Shown piece by piece: positions 6,795 to 10,467 of a DNA stretch of 10,467 nucleotides (its first letter is position 1; each line of letters starts with the position of its first letter). Made by a program: the position numbers and the translations under genes. The notes below the pieces were generated by a model. The model was not told the DNA's origin. It saw nothing but the letters and a program-made list of their open reading frames with translations, and did not search any database. Origin of the DNA: Collinsella sp. (GTDB taxonomy: Bacteria > Actinomycetota > Coriobacteriia > Coriobacteriales > Coriobacteriaceae); NCBI GenBank assembly GCA_019424965.1, contig JAHYYL010000008.1, positions 69,977 through 80,443 of the forward strand, given 5' to 3'.

Positions 6795-7652
6795 ATGCGC
6801 AAACTGTTTTCCCGTCAGCTCGTCGAGGCCCGTCACGAGATGCTGAGCATCTATGAGGCCGTCGATCTAGCCCTCCACGATGCCGTTAAGGCCTATGTGA
6901 CCGACGACCGCAAGCTCGCCACCAAGACCAAGAAGCGCACGCTTTCGATTGACGCGCGCTGCGCTAACTCGGAGGCCGTGTGCTACAACCTGATCGCCAC
7001 GCAGTCGCCGGTCTCCTCCTACTTCCGCCCGCTTCAGCCAATCATCTACGTCGACTTTAACCTGCAGCGCATGACCGATAAGGTTCGCCAGATCTGCCGC
7101 GCCACGCGTCACATGGTCAAGGCCGACATCTCGCTGCCCCAGGAGCTCGTCGGTACGGTTGAGGCCGAGGCCGAAGCTGTTTACCAGGTGCTGGGCTCTT
7201 CGCTTTCTGCGCTCGTCACCAATGACATGTCCATCATCTGCAACTTGGCCGTCGAGGACGAGCCGGTGCACGCCGCCTACGAGAAGTTCTTCCGCACCTT
7301 TAACCGTATGGATACGGGCGACTTTATGGACGACGACAGCAACTATGACGACCTGCGCCGCGCCATCATGGTTTCGCGCTACCTCGATCGCATCGCTTCG
7401 ATTTCCATCGATGCCGCTTGCCGTCTGACCTTCCTGTTGACTGGTCAGCGTATGAACGCCGGCGATATCGCCCGTGTGGACGAGGATGAGCTCGAGAGCA
7501 TGCGCGTGCCTTCGGGCGAGGGTGTTATCATGAGGCCCGCCGTCGACGCTCACTACGTTGCCAAGGTGCCCGCTAACGAGGTCAGCGAGGGTCTTCGCTA
7601 CCTGCTCGATCATCTTGAGGACGAGGACGATGGCGAGGACGACGAGGAGTAA
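6795..7652 (+). CDS. phoU: PhoU-like phosphate regulator with acidic C-terminal extension
   Basis: PhoU is a cytoplasmic helical protein that damps Pst activity and phosphate signalling. This copy has 285 residues, against about 215-240 for typical members. The duplicated three-helix-bundle pattern is present. Repeat 1 contains the very typical EAVCYNLIATQSPV stretch (60-73) followed by the helix around NLQRMTD (89-95). Repeat 2 has RYLDRIASISIDA (195-207) ending in the usual LTG (215-217). The metal-binding motif E(D)xxxD of studied PhoU proteins is altered: NLQRMTD replaces the usual D-L-E-R-I-G-D, and YLDRIASIS lacks the second acidic residue. Residues 218-285 are an extra 68 amino acids ending in an acidic tail (EDEDDGEDDEE). 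GGAG 6 nt before the ATG is the ribosome site. Its position as last gene of the pst block supports the role; whether it still binds metal or signals to a kinase is uncertain. Confidence 0.88.
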   Translation: MRKLFSRQLVEARHEMLSIYEAVDLALHDAVKAYVTDDRKLATKTKKRTLSIDARCANSEAVCYNLIATQSPVSSYFRPLQPIIYVDFNLQRMTDKVRQICRATRHMVKADISLPQELVGTVEAEAEAVYQVLGSSLSALVTNDMSIICNLAVEDEPVHAAYEKFFRTFNRMDTGDFMDDDSNYDDLRRAIMVSRYLDRIASISIDAACRLTFLLTGQRMNAGDIARVDEDELESMRVPSGEGVIMRPAVDAHYVAKVPANEVSEGLRYLLDHLEDEDDGEDDEE

Positions 7653-7689
7653 GTGACCCCGTTCGTCGAAAGATTGTAAATACCTAAGT

Positions 7690-7728
7690 GAGCGCGGCCT
7701 TGCACATGCGGGGCCGCGCTCTTGCGTT
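7690..7728 (+). terminator. GC-rich hairpin after phoU, probable terminator with weak U tract
   Basis: GAGCGCGGCC (7690-7699) pairs perfectly with GGCCGCGCTC (7712-7721). The stem can extend inward through two G-U pairs and two G-C pairs to an ACAT loop. The following bases TTGCGTT are only moderately T-rich, so termination may be partial, letting some pst transcripts run into yggS. Confidence 0.6.
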
Positions 7729-7757
7729 AGCATGGGACTACTTGTTTGGCTGTCAGC

Positions 7758-7762
7758 GGAGG
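7758..7762 (+). promoter_or_regulatory. Ribosome binding site fixing the yggS start
   Basis: GGAGG lies 9 nt before the ATG at 7772. The in-frame GTG at 7688 falls before the hairpin stem, and its 28 extra residues are not YggS-like, so the later start is used. Confidence 0.8.
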
Positions 7763-7771
7763 CGATTAGCA

Positions 7772-8509
7772 ATGGATAACTATTTGGACTTGATGCGCGC
7801 TCGCCGCGAGCAGATTCTGGAACGTTTTTATGCGGCGCTCGATCGCGCGGGCCGTTCTCACGACGCCGCGCGCCTCATTGCCGTGTCCAAGACCGTTGGT
7901 GTCGATGAGACCGTTGCCGCCATCCAGGCGGGGTATCGCCATTTTGCCGAGAACCGCCCGCAGGAGCTGGTTCGCAAGCTCACGGGTCTGGCGGAGCATC
8001 CGGAGCTGCCCGAGGTGCGCTTCGATATGATCGGCAACCTGCAGACCAATAAGATCAATGCGGTGCTGGGCTCAGCCGAGCTGATTCATTCGGTAAGCTC
8101 GCTGCATTTGGCTCAGGCGATCTCGAGTCGTGCGGTTCGCAAGATTGAGGCGGGCGAGCTCTCCGTCCCCCAGCACGTGCTGCTCGAGGTCAATGTGAGC
8201 GGCGAGGAGTCCAAGGGCGGCTTTTCGCCCGACGAGGTTCGCGACGCCGCAGGCGAGCTTGCGGAGCTTGAGGGAATTTGCGTACAGGGGCTTATGACTA
8301 TGGCGCCCCGGGGGAATAAGGATGTGGCACGCCGCACCTTTGCGGGGCTTCGTGAGCTGAGGGATGAGCTGGAGGCGGCGCATCCCGATTTGAACCTGCC
8401 TGAGCTTTCCTGCGGCATGAGCGAGGACTTTGAGCCTGCCCTTGAGGAGGGCTCTACGCTCGTTCGCCTGGGCAGAGTAGTATTTAGCCCGGAGTTTGCA
8501 GTAAAATAA
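7772..8509 (+). CDS. yggS: YggS/YlmE-family pyridoxal phosphate homeostasis protein
   Basis: The family (YggS, YlmE, human PLPBP) is a single-domain TIM barrel with the fold of alanine racemase. It holds pyridoxal 5'-phosphate, keeps the free pool low, and has no settled catalytic activity. The 245 residues fit the family length. The PLP Schiff-base lysine is K40 in LIAVSKT (35-41). Other landmarks are HFAENRPQEL (57-66), IGNLQTNK (87-94), EVNVSGEESKGG in the middle, and the C-terminal phosphate-binding segment CGMSEDF (214-220) followed by GSTLVRLG (227-234). The residue preceding the usual FIG is Asp-Met here (FDMIG) where most members have His-Phe. In actinobacteria and Firmicutes this gene normally follows pgeF directly; here the pst operon separates them. 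Confidence 0.96.
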   Translation: MDNYLDLMRARREQILERFYAALDRAGRSHDAARLIAVSKTVGVDETVAAIQAGYRHFAENRPQELVRKLTGLAEHPELPEVRFDMIGNLQTNKINAVLGSAELIHSVSSLHLAQAISSRAVRKIEAGELSVPQHVLLEVNVSGEESKGGFSPDEVRDAAGELAELEGICVQGLMTMAPRGNKDVARRTFAGLRELRDELEAAHPDLNLPELSCGMSEDFEPALEEGSTLVRLGRVVFSPEFAVK

Positions 8510-8555
8510 GGCTCTGAAGTGCGCACTGATTATCGGGGCGCCTGCACTAAACCGC

Positions 8556-8561
8556 GAGAGG
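8556..8561 (+). promoter_or_regulatory. Ribosome binding site fixing the sepF start
   Basis: GAGAGG lies 8 nt before the ATG at 8570. That ATG opens the membrane-binding helix MGFLDEIKNK typical of SepF, so the upstream in-frame GTG at 8519 is not used. Confidence 0.75.
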
Positions 8562-8569
8562 ACACAACC

Positions 8570-9292
8570 ATGGGCTTCCTTGACGAGATTAAAAATAAGA
8601 TGCACCTGGGCGGCCAGCAGGGTTACGACCAGGGTTATGGCCAGGACGACGACTACGGCTACGATGACGGCTATGACGATAGTTATCAAGGCAACGGCTA
8701 CAGCGGTGCTTCGGGCGAGGGCTTCTACACTCAAGACGAGCCGAGCAACGGCCTGCTTGGTCAGACGCGCCGCGGTGAAGCTGAGTCGGTTGCCGTGTAT
8801 ACGCGCTCCGGTCAGCTGGTCGGCGATGACTCGCGTCATGCAACGACGTACAATCCGCCGTCGCGTTCGCAGGATTCTGTCGCGGGCGGCTATCGTCCCG
8901 GCGCCTACGACACGCCGTCGAGCTATGCCGAGAACACCCGCGCCCGTGCCGCCGCTGCGCCCGCGCCTGCACCGAGCGATGCCTCGGCCTATGCGAGCAA
9001 CATCATCAACGCCACGCCGCAGCTGCCGGCCTATGTCCTGCGCCCCGAGAGCTATGACGACGTGGAGACCGTGGTGCGCCGCGTTCGCACCAAGCAGCCT
9101 GTTGCGCTGATTTTTGTTGGCGTTCGCACCGAGGTCGCCAAGCGCGTCCTGGACTTTAGCTATGGCTTTGCCTGTGGCCTGGGCGCCACGGTCAAAGAAG
9201 TGGGCGATCGCGTATTCATGGTGCTGCCCGCCGGCTGCGAGGTTAAGGATTCGGACCTCAAGAAGCTTCGTGCCGACGGCTACCTTAAGTAA
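8570..9292 (+). CDS. sepF: Cell division protein SepF with long Gly/Tyr/Asp-rich linker
   Basis: SepF binds the FtsZ C-terminal tail and tethers filaments to the membrane; in Actinomycetota, which lack FtsA, it is the main anchor. The 240-residue protein opens with an amphipathic helix (MGFLDEIKNKMHLG, 1-14) that should insert in the membrane. Residues 15-53 are a low-complexity stretch of GYD, GYG and QDDD repeats, followed by a polar region and an Ala/Pro-rich segment (126-140). The conserved SepF fold spans about 155-227, with YVLRPESYDDVE (155-166), AKRVLDFSYGFACGLG (190-205) and GDRVFMVLP (212-220). The B. subtilis protein has 152 residues, so the linker is long. It begins 60 nt after yggS, and the next gene starts about 21 nt after its stop. 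Identity is secure; a condensate-forming role of the linker is speculation. Confidence 0.96.
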   Translation: MGFLDEIKNKMHLGGQQGYDQGYGQDDDYGYDDGYDDSYQGNGYSGASGEGFYTQDEPSNGLLGQTRRGEAESVAVYTRSGQLVGDDSRHATTYNPPSRSQDSVAGGYRPGAYDTPSSYAENTRARAAAAPAPAPSDASAYASNIINATPQLPAYVLRPESYDDVETVVRRVRTKQPVALIFVGVRTEVAKRVLDFSYGFACGLGATVKEVGDRVFMVLPAGCEVKDSDLKKLRADGYLK

Positions 9293-9301
9293 ACCCAAGA
9301 C

Positions 9302-9307
9302 GAGGAG
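9302..9307 (+). promoter_or_regulatory. Ribosome binding site of yggT pointing at a non-ATG start
   Basis: GAGGAG is a good Shine-Dalgarno match. At the ideal 6-nt spacing the codon is ATC (9314-9316), not ATG, GTG or TTG. ATT at 9308 follows with no spacer. Confidence 0.6.
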
Positions 9308-9313
9308 ATTCTC

Positions 9314-9595
9314 ATCAACATCTACACCATTGTCCAGCTGGTCAACACGCTGTTCAACTTCTACTCCACGCTCATCGTGGTCTATTGCTTTATGACGTGG
9401 ATTCCCATGAAGCAGGGCGGCCTGCTGCAGGATATCGCTGCAGTGCTCGATAGCGTCTGCGGCCCGTGGCTCAACCTCTTTCGTCGGTTTATCCCGCCGA
9501 TGGGCGGCGTTGATTTTTCGCCGGTCGTTGCGATTATTGCGTTGCAGTTGGTGCAGAGGCTGATTCTGCAGCTTCTTATAGGTATACTCGTATAG
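9314..9595 (+). CDS. yggT: YggT/YlmG-family small membrane protein, apparently non-ATG start
   Basis: YggT family proteins are small membrane proteins of uncertain role found beside sepF and divIVA; plant homologues affect chloroplast division and nucleoids. Read from ATC at 9314, the product has 93 residues, which matches the family. A first helix (about 4-30) ends in the family-like FMTWIP, a loop leads to the hallmark FRRFIPPMGGVDFSPVVA, and a second helix runs to the C-terminus. No ATG, GTG or TTG occurs in frame between the sepF stop (9290-9292) and GTG at 9377. Starting at that GTG would remove most of helix 1 and leave only 72 residues. The frame is the same as sepF, so readthrough of the sepF TAA would give a fusion. 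Start position is therefore uncertain; the coding region itself is clear. Confidence 0.85.
   Translation: MNIYTIVQLVNTLFNFYSTLIVVYCFMTWIPMKQGGLLQDIAAVLDSVCGPWLNLFRRFIPPMGGVDFSPVVAIIALQLVQRLILQLLIGILV
9583..9588 (+). promoter_or_regulatory. Candidate -10 element for divIVA inside the end of yggT
   Basis: TATACT matches the -10 consensus at 5 of 6 positions. CTGATT (9560-9565), 17 bp upstream, is a poor -35. Transcription would start about 60 nt before divIVA. A private promoter would suit the strong codon bias of divIVA, but the support is slight. Confidence 0.35.
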
Positions 9596-9656
9596 AACTG
9601 ACTTAGTAACTTACGTCGGGCGTGTAGCGCCGAGGCGATGAAAAAGGAGACTTGTT

Positions 9657-10334
9657 ATGGCTATTACCCCTGCAGACATCCAGGCTCAGACTTTCTCTGA
9701 GGCCAAGCGTGGCTACGATCCTGCCGAGGTCGACGTCTTCTTGGAGACGCTGTCCTCCGAGGTTGACGCTATGCTTGCCAAGATCGTTGATCTTAAGGGT
9801 CGCCTGACCGCCACCGAGCAGCAGCTTGCCGACGCGCAGGCTCAGCTTGCCCAGGCCCAGGATACCGCCGCTCAGGCCGTTCCCGCTGCTCCTGTGGCCG
9901 CTCCCGCACCCGACTTCTCCGCTCAGGAGCGTCAGATCTCCGCTGCCCTGATCGCTGCCCAGCAGACCGCCGAGGCAATTGTCAACGACGCCAACGAGAA
10001 CGCTGATCGCATCCGCAACGAGGCTGACGCCAAGGCCCGCGAGGTTATCCGCCAGGCTCTGACCGAGAAGCAGGCCGAGCTCGAGGAAATCGACCGTCTG
10101 AAGGCTTCCCGCGAGGAGTTCAAGGCCGAGTATCTCAAGCTCATCCAGCACTTTATGGACGACGCCCAGAACTCCTTCCCGGCCGACCTCATGGCCTCCA
10201 CGCCGGTCGGTTCTGCCGCTTCTCCCGCGGTGACCGTTCCCGCCGCCGAGCCGCTGCCCGTCGCCGATCCGGTTGTCCCCGTGGCCGATCCCTTCGCCCC
10301 GATCGACAACTTTGCCGCCGACGACCTGGACTAG
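9657..10334 (+). CDS. divIVA: DivIVA / Wag31-type polar and septal coiled-coil protein
   Basis: DivIVA proteins bind negatively curved membrane at poles and septa and recruit partners; in rod-shaped actinobacteria they organise polar growth. The 225 residues have the lipid-binding N-terminal domain (1-30) with ITPADIQ (3-9) and KRGYDPAEVDVFL (17-29). A first coiled coil (about 30-70) is followed by an Ala/Pro linker (72-88), a long second coiled coil (about 89-170) rich in Ala/Glu/Gln/Arg, and a Pro/Ala/Val/Asp-rich tail (about 176-225) ending DDLD. Position 17, the membrane-inserting Phe of B. subtilis DivIVA, is Lys here, as in the GKRGY form of Wag31. AAAGGAGA 7 nt before the ATG is a strong ribosome site. 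Codons are highly biased, suggesting abundance. It closes the division cluster and has its own terminator. Confidence 0.95.
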   Translation: MAITPADIQAQTFSEAKRGYDPAEVDVFLETLSSEVDAMLAKIVDLKGRLTATEQQLADAQAQLAQAQDTAAQAVPAAPVAAPAPDFSAQERQISAALIAAQQTAEAIVNDANENADRIRNEADAKAREVIRQALTEKQAELEEIDRLKASREEFKAEYLKLIQHFMDDAQNSFPADLMASTPVGSAASPAVTVPAAEPLPVADPVVPVADPFAPIDNFAADDLD

Positions 10335-10360
10335 CACCAGAACTACAATCTAGTGTCCGT

Positions 10361-10392
10361 AAGAGGAGCTCGCATTAGTGGGCTCCTTTTTT
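10361..10392 (+). terminator. Rho-independent terminator after divIVA
   Basis: AGGAGCTC (10364-10371) pairs with GGGCTCCT (10380-10387) through one G-U wobble around an 8-nt loop, followed by six T residues. It lies 26 nt after the divIVA stop and ends the division cluster. Confidence 0.9.
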
Positions 10393-10467
10393 GGATGCAT
10401 GCGGGTTGGAAAAGGCTTATAGGACAAAATGTGTGTCTACTTTAGGGGCATCGGCGCAGGTCGATGC
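10393..10467. other. Right-edge intergenic sequence without a recognisable gene
   Basis: These 75 nt follow the terminator. They contain a small inverted repeat GCATCG (10448-10453) / CGATGC (10462-10467) with an 8-nt spacer at the very edge, and GACA/TGTC arms near 10423-10436. No open frame or RNA gene can be supported; it may be the promoter region or leader of the next gene. Confidence 0.4.

Noticed and set aside
8072..9298. A 408-residue minus-strand open frame across yggS and sepF
   Set aside because: It spans two certain plus-strand genes and their gap, has Ala/Arg/Val-rich composition without motifs, and has no convincing ribosome site; it is a GC-bias shadow.
9377..9595. yggT starting at GTG 9377
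   Set aside because: It would delete most of the first membrane helix and has no ribosome site, whereas a GAGGAG lies before the longer family-like frame.

Overview
The window is a stretch of a moderately GC-rich bacterial chromosome in which every gene lies on the + strand. It most likely comes from the Coriobacteriia (Actinomycetota), and Collinsella or a close relative is my best guess. Three points support this. ftsQ is followed directly by ftsZ with no ftsA. The order ftsZ - pgeF - (pst block) - yggS - sepF - yggT - divIVA is the Gram-positive/actinobacterial arrangement of the division cluster. The DivIVA N-terminus carries the Lys-Arg-Gly-Tyr form seen in actinobacterial Wag31 proteins. 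The genus is inferred from overall sequence character and was not tested by a search.

Layout. Positions 1-851 hold ftsQ (divisome POTRA protein; its true start may lie off the left edge). Positions 852-1050 are an AT-richer gap with small inverted repeats and weak promoter-like elements. Positions 1051-2205 are ftsZ, closed by a very clear Rho-independent terminator (2228-2264). A new transcription unit then appears to begin: a control region (2265-2415) with an 11-bp-phased direct repeat and a GC hairpin, then pgeF (2416-3216), pstS (overlapping pgeF by 4 nt), pstC, pstA, pstB and a phoU-like gene (6795-7652). It ends at a GC-rich hairpin (7690-7728). The division cluster then resumes with yggS (7772-8509), sepF (8570-9292), yggT (about 9314-9595, with no ordinary start codon) and divIVA (9657-10334), closed by a terminator at 10361-10392. 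The last 75 nt contain no recognisable gene.

How the genes work together. FtsZ forms the division ring, SepF is the likely membrane anchor for FtsZ in a lineage without FtsA, FtsQ is a bitopic divisome scaffold, and DivIVA marks curved membrane and poles. PgeF removes mis-incorporated residues from peptidoglycan precursors, YggS buffers pyridoxal phosphate, and YggT is a small membrane protein usually linked to this cluster. Set among them is a complete high-affinity phosphate importer (PstS lipoprotein, PstC/PstA channel, PstB ATPase) with a PhoU-type regulator, translationally coupled to pgeF.

I see no wholly new system. The points most worth checking are the phosphate operon embedded in the division cluster and headed by pgeF, the possible Pho-box-like repeat in front of it, the missing canonical start codon of yggT, and the altered, extended PhoU. 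No tRNA, rRNA, CRISPR array, transposase or integrase was seen.
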